Below are positions 14,601 to 26,991 of a stretch of 64,000 bases of DNA, piece after piece. Position 1 is the stretch's first letter. Every line of letters starts with the position of its first letter. The notes below the pieces were generated by a model. The model worked only from the letters and a program-made list of their open reading frames with translations. It was not told where the DNA came from and did no database searches. Source of the stretch: Dipetalonema caudispina (taxonomy: Eukaryota > Nematoda > Chromadorea > Rhabditida > Onchocercidae); NCBI GenBank assembly GCA_013365325.1, contig JABVXV010000007.1, forward strand, positions 62,001-126,000, given 5' to 3'. The translations under genes were made by a program, and so were the position numbers.

Positions 14601-17600
14601 GACTGCTCTTTTAACATCTTTGGACACCACAATGAAAAATATTGAACGTATCACCGAAATTGACTGTCATTTGCATCAGTTGGAGGGTATACGTCTTTGC
14701 ATACTTTTGAAGTATTTTATTGGGTTGGTGAAAAAATAATTGTGTTTTCAAATCACGCATTTCAAGTTATTATAATTATACTAATGCATATCTTCATTGA
14801 TCAAAACAACAACCTTGGTAATTCTTTTATTTTTGCCAACGAGTGATAAATTTATTTCTATAGCACAGAAATCAATCTTTCGGGATTCGACGAACTTCCG
14901 GAAGATTTTCAGCCCCTTTAAGAATTAGTAGTCGATTGGCAAGTGGTTGAGTTAATATGGCAGATGAAACAAGCTTTATAACTCAATTTGTTCAACCACC
15001 GAAGTGTTGGCCGTATGATTAGACGTTTTTGTGAAGAAAAATTAGACTCTTTCTATTACTAATGTCGGCTGAAGCCTTGTGGTTTTCAGCACATCTCATC
15101 GATGTGTTGAGCATACTTCTCGGATGTTTCACCGGAATTTAGAAGGCTCTAATAACAGCAAACTAAAAAGTAGTGACTGTGGTCATCTTTGAGAAGTACT
15201 TATAGATTTTTCTTCATCCAAACACTGAACTAATCATCGTCGATTATCATATACAAATCAGTAACACCCCACAATCCAATCGAGAAGCGGTTCGTTATTG
15301 CTGTTTAAAATAAGAGAAAAAGAAACGGCGACTTTTTTAGTTGTTGGTCATACATAACTTGAATTCTTCAGCAACTTCTCTTTTGATTATAGGAATTTGA
15401 TCTTTGTGGTCATTGCCAACTTTTAATAATTGACCACTAAACTCTTTTCTTCGAAATTTTCGTTTCCTCCGTAAAACTTTTTGGGCCATCGCTTGATTCT
15501 GCTTTCTTAACAACTCCTGGGCCAAATACATTTCGATATTGCAGATTCGCTGCTTTATGATTGCTTTGAACTCAGACAAAAAGATCAGCAGGATTTGTTC
15601 TTTATCTGACATTTTTTTAGTTAAAATAAAGATAAAATAGGAAGCAGTTAATAAATCTTCAGCAAAAAAAGAAACGAGGATTAAAATGGCATAATGCAGC
15701 CACGTTTTTTAAGAATTTATTTTGATATAAAAAAATTTAACAGTGCAGAAATCGCAATTACTTTTGCACCAACCTAACACCTTCGCTATTGCATTGAATG
15801 TCAAAGAGAACTTGATTTAAAGATAGTTTCCCTGTTTTTACGAGGTCAAATTTCCAGATCAGTTAAGGAAATTGGCACCAATTCGACAGCAGTACATTGA
15901 ACTTAGCGGCGAGCATGGGCAGTGCTCCAGACGTCTTCAGGCTATCAGAGATAATATGAAACACAGTGCCGCTCAAATTTTATGCAATGAAATTACTGAT
16001 ATCGAATCGGTATCTTTTTTTATGGTTTTTTCTTAATGACTACGAGAAATCTTTTGCTTTAGTTTGAAGTATTGATTGACGAAGTGAACTTTGCGAACTG
16101 AGATACTATTATAGCTATCATTGCTGAGGGCTTCTCGGCTATCAAAGTTCGTACTTAGAAATTTATCATTTGACTTCTTAAAGTTTTCGTTCCCTAGTTT
16201 CTTCCTAGAAGTAATAAGTGTCATTTCTTATAGAGGGGTATTCTTTGTCATAGAACAGTAGCATGCGGAAATAATAATGAGAAGGAATTGCAGAGAAGTA
16301 AAGCAAAATGAAATATTGAAATGATTCAATAAAAACTTTCAGAAATGAATGAAGAGATAAAACAGATAATGTAAAAAATGAAGTGATCAAAATAGTCTTA
16401 AAAAATTCTTTTCTTAGGAAATTCCGCAGTATCGAGAGACGGTCGAAAGTGGCGACGTGGAACGGAGGAAGCTAGAAGGAAAGATAAATATTTTAAATGA
16501 ACGAAAAAAGAATGAAAAATTGTTCCAGGTTATTTTTTAAGACTTTTATTTAATCTTTCTATTTATCATAAATGAACGGAAAAGTTATCAGCATTGGCAG
16601 TGACATACTGAGTTATCATTCATACAAAATTATTCGGAGACACTTCAGTCAGTATTTTTTGTTGCTGTTCTCTTCGTCATGTTATTGATCTCGACATCTT
16701 TTTATGAGTAGTACTACCACTTTTATGAAATAGTGGTACTTCATAAAAATGATGTTACTACTACGTTATCTTTATAGATGTGATTTCTTACTGTTTTACG
16801 CTCTCTGTATTTTCTCTTACTGAATTGTTATCAATATAGCGTGTAGTTCCTGTTGTTGGTAGTTATAGGAAAAAGAGAAAAGAGAAGCACAAAAAGATTT
16901 GGGTATAGCAGAAAAAGAATTAGCGAGTTTGAAAAGCAGTTTTGAAAAGGCAAGAGTTTCTCTCGAAACGTTGAGGTTTGTTACTTTCTTGATTTGTTCT
17001 GTCCTAAAAAATTTTTTATTATATATTTCATTAGTGTTGTTAAATTAGCTGTTACATCTGTCATTTTCATTATCCACGTTACAGAGAAGAAATAGCTTCA
17101 CTGCAAAAGACAATTGCTGAAGACGAAGAAGAATTATCAGTTTTTCTGAAGGAAACTAAACAAGGTGTCGAAGAAATGACTATTTTGGAAGAAAACGTTG
17201 CAAAAGCTAAGGTAAATTGTCTGGAATCAGCGGCAATACTTACTTGTTTTTGGATAACATAAAATTAAGGATCGTCTAAGATTTACCTCAAGTTGAAACT
17301 GGTGAATGACATGTTTCTAGGATAAACAAGCTACGTTTCCTGCCGATTTTCTGTTTAGCCATATCATTACTACTCCTTCAGTGATGATAGCAAAGACAAC
17401 ATGGTTATATCGGAATTTTAAGAGAATTAATTGGAAATATTCTATGCAATTTCTAATTTTTCTCTAACCTCATAAATTTTTAGGAAGCAGTAGAAGAAGC
17501 GAAAAAAGAAATGCAGAAATTCACAGAAAAGATGCGTGAACGCGATGCTTACATACGATCTGTAGTGGAAACTGTGAATGCACTTAAGAAAAGTTTAAAA

Positions 17601-19842
17601 GAATCGGATCTTAAAAAAGAACAACTCCAGAAAGATATCCAGGATATGGAGAAGAATGTAGAAGATTGTGCTAGAAGGGTCTGTTATCTGATTACTACTT
17701 TATGTTTGAGATTTCAGTTCTTTGAAATGTCATAGCTAAACTTTATTTGCATGCTGCACCAAATAATTTGCTTCATAAATTACAGGCTGCTAGATTAGAG
17801 AAACAGCACAGTTGGATTGTGGAAGAGAAGCATCATTTTGGTCAAACTGGTACTGCTTATGATTTTACCGACTATTCAATTGAAAAGGGTCAGAAAGAGC
17901 TGGAGGATAGGACTAATCGCAAACATGCATTGGAAAGAAGTATCAATGCAAAAGCGATGAATATGTTAGGAACTGCAGAGGAGCAAGTAATTCTTAATTT
18001 TTTGGGTGAATCATTGAAAATAGCTTTAGTTCGGAGTGGTTGGAGTTTTAATAAAATTAACGGATGGGTTATCAAAGGTTGGAAATTGTAAGAAGGGCTA
18101 AAACTTTTGGAACTAAATTTCCATAATTTTTCTCACAAAATCCTATCTTAATATATTCGTCCTACTTGAAATTAGTCGCATTCTGTCGCTACAGTGTCGA
18201 CAACTGGAAGCCAAAATGGAACAGTTGATGAATGATAAAGCGAAATTGCTGGATGCAATTGAAAAATTGGATATCAAAAAGAAAAATGAAATTATTAAAG
18301 CTCATGAAAAAGTAAATCGAGTAAGTAGCAGCTTTATTGAATTTCTAATTGGAGATTTTTAGAACGGAAAATTTTCCACTTGTATTTTTTGATAGCCTTC
18401 TGTTTAAAGCAGTAAGTAGTTAAGGATCCGCTTCTTTTTTTTCTTTTTTTATAATTTATGTTATTCTTTCTGAAGAACTTATATCTATATAGGATTTCTC
18501 TTGAAATTTGTAGGTTTATAGGAAAGTTACGCACCAAATATTTTTCTCTGTTGTAGGACTTTGGTAACATTTTTTCTACATTATTGCCTGGGACAAGTGC
18601 AAAGCTGGAACCTCCCACTGGTGCCACGTCGGCATTGGGTGGTTTGGAAGTAAAGGTTGCTTTCAGAAACAAATGGAAAGATTCACTTGGCGAACTGAGT
18701 GGTGGTTAGTTTTTTATGTGTTATCCATAACAATGTTCTGTTCGTGTATCATTTTTTGAAAATAATTCCTCTGACAGAAATATTTTCCTCAGAGCTGGTA
18801 ATTGGTTTATTAATCCTTATCGTGACAGTAGTAGATATTTGAAAGTGCTGAATGGATTGTGAAGTTAAGTGATTGTTTGGTGAAATCGTTTTAATTAGAA
18901 CTTGAATTTATGAGTACTTAAAATGCATTTACTCGCATGTTTCCTGTGGTTTTCAAGTACTGGTCAGACCGATTGCATGTAATATTGTTACGAACTAAGA
19001 TTAGTTTGAAGATTCTATTTAAAACGCGTTTGCTAAATTTATTTTTTATAACGGAACAAATTAGTTTGTATTTTCTGGAAAATTATGGTGTTATTTCAGG
19101 GCAGCGTTCTTTAGTGGCCTTATCACTAGTATTGGCAATGCTGAAATTCAAACCTGCTCCAATTTACATTCTGGATGAAGTTGATGCTGCACTTGATTTG
19201 TCACACACTCAAAATATTGGTGCTATGATCAAAACACATTTCAAAGAATCGCAGGTATATCAATAACCATTTTTGAAGGAAGGTAAGAGGACGTTGGAAG
19301 TAGAAGAATGGAAAGGGAAGGGACAAGACACACGGGGGAGGAGAGGAGGGGGGAGAGTTATATTTCTTCATTGAATAGTTTGAAAACTTCTCATTGCATT
19401 TTTGGTAAATTTTTTCATAAATTTTCCATTCTTGTTCCAACTTAAGTTTCTGAGTTTCACATTCAAAAGTCTCTAATAATTTTAGGTTTTCCTTCTCTTG
19501 GACCACTTTCATCAATTTTTTTAATTTATGGTTTTATTCTCGGCTCTAAAATGCAAACTTATCTGCTAACTGTATTTTTCTGTATTTTTATTTCTGTTTT
19601 TTTATATATAATTTTCTGTAAACTCTCTGTATTTTTTGCGATTTCAGTTTATAATAGTATCGCTTAAAGATGGGATGTTCAACCATGCAAATGTACTTTT
19701 CAAAACCCGATTTGTTGATGGCACCTCTACAGTGATCCGTACTGAGAACAAAGATCAGTGGATTATCGATGAACCGATGGAAATACGTGGTATTGAAAAA
19801 GAGAATGATAGTAATATTCCAAGAAAGCGACGAAAAGAATGA
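5660..19842 (+). CDS. SMC2: Condensin subunit SMC2 (MIX-1 orthologue)
   Basis: Twenty-six exons: 5660-5827, 6157-6306, 6868-7029, 7315-7425, 7543-7680, 7875-8015, 8255-8404, 8605-8794, 9080-9134, 9407-9527, 9862-9980, 10240-10378, 12569-12715, 13581-13703, 14287-14368, 14585-14686, 15858-16009, 16418-16528, 16869-16975, 17085-17211, 17484-17678, 17786-17986, 18195-18320, 18557-18704, 19100-19254, 19648-19842. Length 1204 aa; human SMC2 is 1197. It is the ATPase core of condensin, compacting mitotic chromosomes with SMC4; in C. elegans MIX-1 also serves dosage compensation. Visible: Walker A GLNGSGKS (32-39), Q-loop Gln147, coiled coils around a hinge (about 510-670), signature LSGGQ (1086-1090), Walker B IYILDE (1110-1115). 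N-terminal [14 protein letters not shown] and C-terminal [12 protein letters not shown] match SMC2 rather than SMC1, 3 or 4. The tail is basic (PRKRRKE). Oddities: intron 15 has a GC donor at 14369, intron 16 holds a mariner, intron 12 is 2.2 kb. Confidence 0.96.
10379..12568 (+). other. Large intron 12 of SMC2
   Basis: This 2.2-kb intron is several times longer than its neighbours and splits the hinge-coding region. I see no coding frame, transposon ends or RNA gene in it; it is AT-rich with short homopolymers. Regulatory content cannot be judged from sequence alone. Confidence 0.7.
14720..15777 (-). mobile_element. Decayed mariner element (Hsmar1/cecropia-like) in SMC2 intron 16
   Basis: The ends are inverted repeats: TTGGGTTGGTG at the left, and at the right the complement reads TTAGGTTGGTGCAAAAGTA, which matches the known Hsmar1/MADE1 terminal repeat. 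The left flank is TA at 14718-14719; the right flank is CA, so the TA target duplication has lost one base. Length is 1058 bp against about 1.28 kb for intact mariners. Transposase-like pieces run on the minus strand with stops and frame changes, so the copy is dead. It lies antisense to SMC2 and is removed with the intron. Confidence 0.85.
15140..15612 (-). pseudogene. Mariner transposase remnant
   Basis: On the minus strand the frame at 15337-15612 begins [16 protein letters not shown] and ends near REVAEEFKL, resembling the N-terminal helix-turn-helix region of Hsmar1-type transposases (compare the family's EFK and REVAEELNV motifs). A middle part has been deleted or scrambled. Further along, in other frames and interrupted by stops, short stretches such as [10 protein letters not shown], then VYDNRR, then [11 protein letters not shown] match successive parts of the catalytic domain. 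Frameshifts, deletions and stops exclude a functional enzyme. Confidence 0.75.
16695..16754. repeat. Imperfect inverted repeat in SMC2 intron 18
   Basis: Arms 16695-16721 and 16732-16754 are imperfect reverse complements (core tagtactaccact against agtggtacttca) with a short loop, able to form a hairpin. No function is implied. Confidence 0.5.
19270..19358 (+). repeat. Purine-rich tract in the last SMC2 intron
   Basis: A nearly pure A/G stretch with runs of G. It lies between exons 25 and 26 and is low-complexity intron DNA. Confidence 0.7.
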
Positions 19843-20292
19843 GCTCACGTTACGTTATCAAGATATTTCTGTATATTTCGTTGATCTTTTAATTCTTCTA
19901 TTCATAAATTTATCAGAATTCCGAAAAAAAATTTTGCAATTAATGTTAAATTTAACCTCACCGTAAGTGGGTAGAGAGTCTTCAGACCAATATATTTGGT
20001 AATATTTTATTACTTACCAGTTTGAGATTAACTCCAGTGGAATCTTCACGAATAACCTGTGTTAAAGGAAGGTTGTTGAAAATCGATTCTGTGATTTCTA
20101 GAGAGGTGTTTTTCCATAACTGATCGATTTAATGCCTGGTTTTGACACTGATGCTCATTTCTGAACCAGCGATAGTTTTCAAACGGATAATAAGGATTTC
20201 GGGCCTTTACTCTTTCGCAAATTAATGAATGCCTACTCAGGATCCCATGAAAAAATATCGAGAAGGTATAAGAAGAAATCTGAATTTTAGGC

Positions 20293-20382
20293 CTCTTGAA
20301 GTCATTTTTCATTAATTTGAAGTTGGACTAAATATTCAGAAAAGTTCTTTTCCAATGAAATTAATGAAAATGACTTCAAGAG
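20293..20382. repeat. Inverted repeat downstream of SMC2
   Basis: Left arm 20293-20318 and right arm 20358-20382 are reverse complements over 25 bases with one extra T in the left arm, separated by about 39 bases. The shared core reads ctcttgaagtcatttt on the left. Such a structure could be a small non-autonomous transposon end pair or a transcript hairpin; no target duplication was identified. Confidence 0.75.
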
Positions 20383-21237
20383 CTCTAAAACTTGAAGAAT
20401 ATTTTAAAAAAACAAAAGTAGCAGAAGAATTTCTGACTGACGAATGCTCAACTCTCTTCCTGAAAATTCTCGTTATTATACAAAATTCCTCTTTTTTAAA
20501 AACTTTCCGATGCATTTTGGTTTCACTACTTAGTGCAGCATGTTTTCACTTAACTCAATAGATCTAAAATGGCAAGTAGATTCAAGAGAGATTAGAAGAA
20601 GTTGCTGAAAGTTATGTACCGGAACAAAAAGCTGAAATAAGGAGTTGTTTCTCGAGCACCTTTTATCAATTTGAATAAAAATTTGGGAACTACAGAAATC
20701 TAAACAAGAAATGCTCCTTATTTAATATGATATTTAAACTTATTTCTTTTGTATAGCTTTTGAAGCTTTATAATCTCCTTCCATATCAAAATTGTATCCA
20801 TAAATGAATACTTGTTGGTGATCGATCGTTGTCCCTACCGATAATTTCTGTTATTACTCATTGTTTCTTCTTCATGATTTACTAGTGGATGAATAAGTTC
20901 AAATCTAGAAGAATACTGATCGTTGTTCAAATTTTGGGTTTAAAAATAGATTTGAATGATTGTTACCAGATTTTTTATGAACTTGAATATAACATATTCT
21001 CTAAATCGTTGATCTTTTACAGTCTATCTTAAGTGCAGGATGCGTAGGTATTTTACGTACCACAGTGTAAGTACCAGACATATGTCTACTGTATTCTTTA
21101 TGATTCATGGAGGGGAAAAGTGGTATATTCTTATTGGTTACAGAATTTCATGTACTATACAATGCGAACAAAGCTCTACTATGGTGATCCTGTATTTTCT
21201 TGCAGTTTAATGTGATTTTTCTCGTTGATAGAATTGT

Positions 21238-21456
21238 TTGAGGGTCACTGAATTTCAACGCGATATCATTCATTATGCATCAGCATGCCATCGCCGAAAT
21301 CAACTTGTTACCCCTCATCTGATAAGTGTATTATTGCTATCGAATTGTGTTGCTAGAAGAAAAAGTGTTGAACATCGTTTCGAGGTTGAATTATGTATTG
21401 TAAATGGCCATGAAGCTGTGCCACCAACCACTCTCGGCACTTTGCTTAATGGATGA
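21238..21456 (+). CDS. Possible exon of an unrecognised gene
   Basis: A 72-codon frame opening with TTG and ending in TGA at 21454-21456. Its codon mix is less AT-biased than the surroundings and it reads like protein (for example FQRDIIHYASACHRRNQLV). A possible 3' splice site (ttgatag) lies just upstream. No family is recognised, there is no clear partner exon, and a chance frame is quite possible. Confidence 0.2.
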   Translation: MRVTEFQRDIIHYASACHRRNQLVTPHLISVLLLSNCVARRKSVEHRFEVELCIVNGHEAVPPTTLGTLLNG

Positions 21457-23469
21457 AGTAGTTCTTTAAGTGTGTTTGTTTACTGATCAGATATCCGGAA
21501 TAATTATGACCAATTAACATTAATTAATATAGAATAAATATAGCAAAAATGCTTGCTTCTCGCAGGTATCACTATGAACAAACTGAAATCGAAAAGATAT
21601 GCCGCTTCCTGTAGTAGATTGTGAATTTCTGCCAACTTAAAATATTTTATTCCTCCTCCTGATATTGTTTGATTAGGGAAAAGTGATATTTCAAATTCAA
21701 CTAGAAGAATTTCTAACGACAATATATTACTTTACATCCCTTTCTGCAGCACTCTTCAAACATGTCATGTGTGTAATAAGAAATGGTCGTGATAAATGGT
21801 GATAGTTACGCTAAACGATGCAAAACAGAATTAAGTAATGCTTTTCCAGTACCAACTATTTCGGGAAGCTTTGGTGGGGAAGAAGTAAGCATAAAAATGC
21901 TTCCAAACATTCTGAATATCAGTTCTTCTCAAGAAACAGTCTAACCTTTTCTAAAGCTTCCTTGGAACATAGCTTTATTTCGATTTTCACGAATTCTAAC
22001 TTCTCAGATTAATTAGTGCACTTCAAAGGAACTATTCTTTGTCCTTGCTTATGATGAACTTAGCCAGAACTTATTTGAAGAATATGGATCCTGTGCAATC
22101 TTCATTTCAATGCATTATTTCACATTTTGATGGTCACTATTCACATAGATGTCTATCAGAAATTCCTCCTACCAAAAACATTTCGGACAGTTAAATTAGC
22201 CATTTTTTTTTTTAGCTTTACACGAATTTTATGGAATGATATAAAATAAACGGTGATTTCACACTATTTCTACAAGAATTATGTAATGCGTAAATGACAT
22301 ATGTGCTATTGCTTCAACGACAAAATTGAAACGGTGCTCAATGACTCATGAAATTCTGTTGTCAAGGCTGTCAGCAATTTGCAGATGTCAAAATTGATTC
22401 AGGTGATAAGAGAATAGAATTTTAACTATTATACTTTTTGTGTTATTCTATTAAAAGCAAGAACACACGTACTTAAATTTCAGTTCTCAGTTGCTGTTGT
22501 CAAACTATCTTACATAATATAATTAAGTTACACTTTGTCATATCTTTTACGTATAAATTTGAGATGCTTTGTAGGTAAACAAGTAAAGAAAATGATAAAG
22601 GAAATTTTAAGCTGAATTATTGGATTTAAAAAATGAAAACAATTGAGGTGAAAAATTAAGTGACTTTGTATATATTATAATTTTATTTAAGTTGAAAAAA
22701 TCGAAGATATTTATTTCAGAAATGAAATTATTACTCAGTAAATTTGAAAATAACATACCGATCTTAAGACTAGTGCCACTCTAACGAAAAATGCGTTGTT
22801 GGTGAAATGTATAACCGAGATTTAAATCATTTAATCATTTAAAAAAGTTGCAATAATTTTGTGTGTTCCATGACAAATTGATTATCGATTCATGTATAAT
22901 GCAAAACGGATTTGTTAAATGAAGTATAAATGTGATAAAAATTTCCATAATTATTATCTATAAAATTAATAATAATAACAAGTATAGTAATAACTACAAT
23001 TATGGCATTTGTTTGTCTGCTCCCATCAAAAAGGTCAACTAATAGAGCGAGCGGGAATGACCATGGTTAATTTATCGGAGATGGTTATTTTCAAACTTGC
23101 TTTATAATTGATGAAATAGAACAGAAATTTGTTTATCATATAATGATTGCACGAATTTCGACAGAAAATCAATTAATAAGATGCAAAGATCATTGTTATT
23201 TCTAATCAGACATATTCTGCTCATACTGATGTTTATCACTAATGAGGTGACTAATGTTACAAAAATATAGTGATCTGTAGAAAACTGGGACAACGACGAT
23301 AACTGTTGTTAGTATTTTCATTATTATCATTGTCGTTAGCAACGTTTTTGCTACTGAAAGATAATAATATAATAAGTGAGTATTGAAAATTTCAAAAGGG
23401 GGAAAATTTTTTCGAAAAGTTAGTATTTATTGATTGAGCTACTTTGTCAGCTGTTTGCTGTTTAAGGTG

Positions 23470-23690
23470 TGCTTTACGACTGTAAGGACATTTTTGCATC
23501 GTTTGCCAGATCAGAAAACAGATTTCCTACGTTTAGAACTATCGGATGGTAACTCATTGAAGATAGTACCATATCATTTCATTTACCGCACAAAGTGTAG
23601 GGAGCAAAAGACGTACAACACAACTGGTCTATACAAGTGAACTCCAAGAAGGCGACTACCAATGCTTCACAAGGTTCCGCAGAAGTTTCT
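23470..23690 (+). pseudogene. Fragment of a hedgehog-related Hint/Hog domain, frameshifted
   Basis: The frame reads FTTVRTFLHRLP, then FLRLELSDGNSLKIVPYHF and IYRTKC, fitting the middle of nematode Hog (Hint) domains: a hydrophobic strand, LHR-P, a DG turn, then H-x-I/F-Y. It meets a stop at 23638, but the +1 frame from about 23619 continues VYTSELQEGDYQCF, fitting the following Hint strand with its conserved GD. So one coding segment appears broken by a frameshift. The catalytic N-terminal Cys part and a secreted N-domain were not found upstream. It is probably a pseudogene remnant of a warthog/groundhog/hog-type gene; an assembly indel is an alternative. Confidence 0.45.
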
Positions 23691-24238
23691 AATCAGTTTA
23701 CTATTGTCCTGCATTTCGATCCTGATAACTCGATAGTTTAGCAATCTGTTATATGATGATGACATTATCTCTTAATTTTTTAATTTGTTAATCACAAAAA
23801 TTCAGGACAAGATCAGACCTATCTATCGATAGCTTTATGCGCTTAAACCAATGCTCGTTCGTAATTTAGCCTACTTATTTATATAATTAAATCTTCTAAA
23901 GAATTTGAGAACAGATACTGCAAAACTCAAATTTATTTATCAACTAAAAAACTATGAAAGAGATAATGGAACAGTAGGAACTTTCATCAATATTAAACAT
24001 ATATTTGCATAACATGAACAAGTTTGATATCGAATGAAGCATTCAACATTATCAGTAAAATTGTATTTAGCAATCATTAACAGAATTGAGTGAGTTTCAA
24101 ACTAAGTACGAAGCAAAAACTTGAAATACAAATTTCCCGCAGTTCTATACAGAATTATGTGGAATATTTGGAAGAAGGCGACAAGAATTTTAAGCAAACA
24201 AGCAAAATTATTTATACATGATCTAGGTTCATCACTCT

Positions 24239-26991
24239 TCATACTGCTATATTAGATCTCGTGAGGTGAGAGTTCACGGAGGGATATTCAAATATTTGCA
24301 GGGGTCCGAATGCTTCATCATTAGGTACAGGAGTTGAGACCACCGTTTGTTGACAAGAACCGACTACAGAAATTGCACCATCTTCCGGTTGCAAATGATG
24401 TACAAAATCGTCATAATTCATATCTAATGTATTACTTGATATAAAACTTGTATGTCTCTCATATGTCGTAGAGTTGAAATTACCTAAAGAGAAATTTGGC
24501 GGTAATTAGAATTATGCGAACAATACTATGCGAATGAAATAGAATACTTACAGAAATAAAACGAATTGATTTATTTACGATATTGTGATATAATAGATTA
24601 ATTTTCGACCTGACTTTATTGTAAGTTGTCCATAGTATTATTCATAAAATTTACCTGAATTTGCATTACTGACAGATGCAGCGCTTAAATTCGTTCTGCA
24701 TAAATCATGTAAAAAAGAATGCAAATCGAAGCACAACAAGCGCATCTGAAAGCATGAATTAAAATCAAACCTTGACAAAAATTTTATATATAAGATCAAA
24801 AAAATCGATCAGAACATAAATTTACAATTAATCGATAAATCTTATGGATGAAGAACGAAACTCTACAATCAATATGTACAGTACGGCGGATAAATAGTAA
24901 GAGAATCCATTGACTTTTGACCTTCTAATCTTTTCTAATCAAGTTGTCAAAACTTACTGCGTGTATACAAAGCCTTTTTCTCCGTTGCTTCCTAACTCTA
25001 TTAACAGTTTTCCATGAGCAGCGTGTTGATTCCTGATCAATCACCAATATTTCCTGCAAAACTTGAAATTTTGGTGAGTACTGAATTCTATCCCTAAAAG
25101 ATTTTCAAATTTTCTGAAGAAGTTTAATGCTCAAGTAAGTAATATATTTGCAGATTTAACTCTACGTTCCCTACTGTTCCTTCGTTCGGGAAGATATATC
25201 GGGAAATTGCGGTATGCTTTTTTTAAATCCAAATAAATTGACATAAATCATTCGAATCTTGCAAATTAATAGACTGTAAATCAAATTTTATATAATATGT
25301 AGTGATACTACGAAATGACAAACTTGCCTCATTTCGGATGCGCCAATCGAAATAAGTTCTGATATGAAATACAATGATAACAATAAGCCATGCAGAATAT
25401 GCCATTGATAGTAAAACTGATAGAGTCGATAAAGCTACAAGTAATATTTGTTGAATTAGAATAAAGTTGTCTATCTATATCTGTTTGACCATCCCACTTC
25501 AATTTATTTGTCCATTCTTTCCAATCTTAATGCCAAGAAAATGGCATATAAAAAAGAAAAAATAAAAATAAAAAAATAAACTAATAGCTTGATACGCTGC
25601 GACATTATTCCACAATGGAAAATCTCTCGTTTGTGCCACCAATACTAGACAAAGTATGATACAACCGATAATGATCGGCGTAAAGAACAGAAAGCAAGCA
25701 ATATCAGTAACTAAATTGCGACGTTCTATGTGTGAATCTCTGCTTGCAATGAATTCACAAAATGTGCGATATCGTCTGTAAATTTCCGAAAACTTATTGG
25801 TTTTGAATATTCACATCTTTTAACAGAAAATAAACTCAAATTCTGCATTAAAATTAACTTTGCTTTTTTCACTTTTGCAACCTTCAGAAAATTCAATAAC
25901 TTAATGAAATCTTAGAAGTGAGAAAAGTTACAATAATACGATTGGTGTATGCATTTTAATAAGAAGAGTAGCTTTTCAGAATCTCCAACTGAGATAGAAA
26001 GCAATTCGCCTATCAGCAAATATTGTATTTACTTTATGAAGTTGTTTCAGGCCTGTGTTTATTTCTTGAAGTGACCAATGTGGTAGTATGCTGCTTGAGG
26101 AATAAGTCTACTGATTTAAAATAATTTGAAGAAATTAGGAATTTCATTCTTTAGCAATTTCTTCTCAAGGTACTCCAAAAAGGCCTTCAATATAGAATCA
26201 GTGAAGTAAAAATAATCAGTAGATTAAAGGATAAATATAATTAAAAAGTGAAAAAAGTTGAGAGTAGTTTAAGATAGAATCACTAATAGCTGTTTTTTAA
26301 TTTAAACTTTGTTATTGTCCAAAACCTAACCACAACAAAAGTCTAAAAAGCAGAAGTTGGAAGATGGCCCAATACCTTTCAGTCTGATAAGTAAAATGAC
26401 AAATTTCGCACACGCTTCTGTTGGATAATACAAGCCAACGCTCCAAACAACTCCGATGATACAAGCCTATCGTTCCTCTACATGATAAATTATTAAATAT
26501 AATTCTTAACATTGAAATAAAGACTCATCAAGTTAATTCAAAGATCACTGCTAAACTTCGACCTAATCAGAAGATGCAATCATGAATATTCAAATCATCG
26601 ATACCATACCAAGAAAACATTGACAGGCCATTGCGTCCATAATATTATACTATTTAACCATATTAATTAATTCGTTTCTTTACTATTTATTTCAAACTGT
26701 TTAGAATCATTTAGCATTCGTCAGGTAAGCGAACAGAAAGACTGATGAAAATATAGATTTGATGCATTAATAAAATATAAAAGAATTGGATGAGTAGGAA
26801 CTAAATATCGATGATGATGATCAGAAGATTGTGGAAGAAAGAAAGTAGAATTCAGAATTTTACCTGCAAAAGCACGGTGATATCAGTGGTTCATGAATGT
26901 TTGATTTATCATATGCAATCGAATGTTCTCCACTACGACATATTCGACATATCGCGGATGATACTGATACACTAAGGGTTCCCATCAGCAT
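24239..26991 (-). CDS. Membrane-associated RING-CH E3 ubiquitin ligase, MARCH2/3-like
   Basis: Six exons on the minus strand: 26991-26864, 26477-26376, 25775-25582, 25434-25328, 24745-24655, 24483-24239; 288 aa. The RING-CH (C4HC3) finger is complete: Cys15, Cys18, Cys40, Cys42, His50, Cys53, Cys66, Cys69. Two membrane segments follow (about 103-124 and 143-165), then a cytosolic tail rich in polar residues. This order is that of MARCH2/3, endosomal ligases that ubiquitinate membrane cargo and SNARE partners; that role here is inferred from the family. The start is the ATG behind an acceptor whose AG ends at 26997 (ttctag), probably trans-spliced; a second ATG follows two codons later. Intron 4 has a GC donor (gag, then gcaagt at 25327), the only choice near the exon end that keeps phase with exons 5 and 6. 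Exons 5-6 are supported by phase rather than similarity. Confidence 0.85.

Larger units (their letters stand above)
19843..24238. other. Intergenic region between SMC2 and the MARCH-like gene
   Basis: The two flanking genes converge here (SMC2 forward, MARCH-like reverse). The 4.4 kb holds the SMC2 3' UTR, an inverted repeat at 20293-20382, an unrecognised 72-codon frame at 21238-21456 and a broken Hint/Hog fragment at 23470-23690. Nothing else is supported. Confidence 0.6.
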
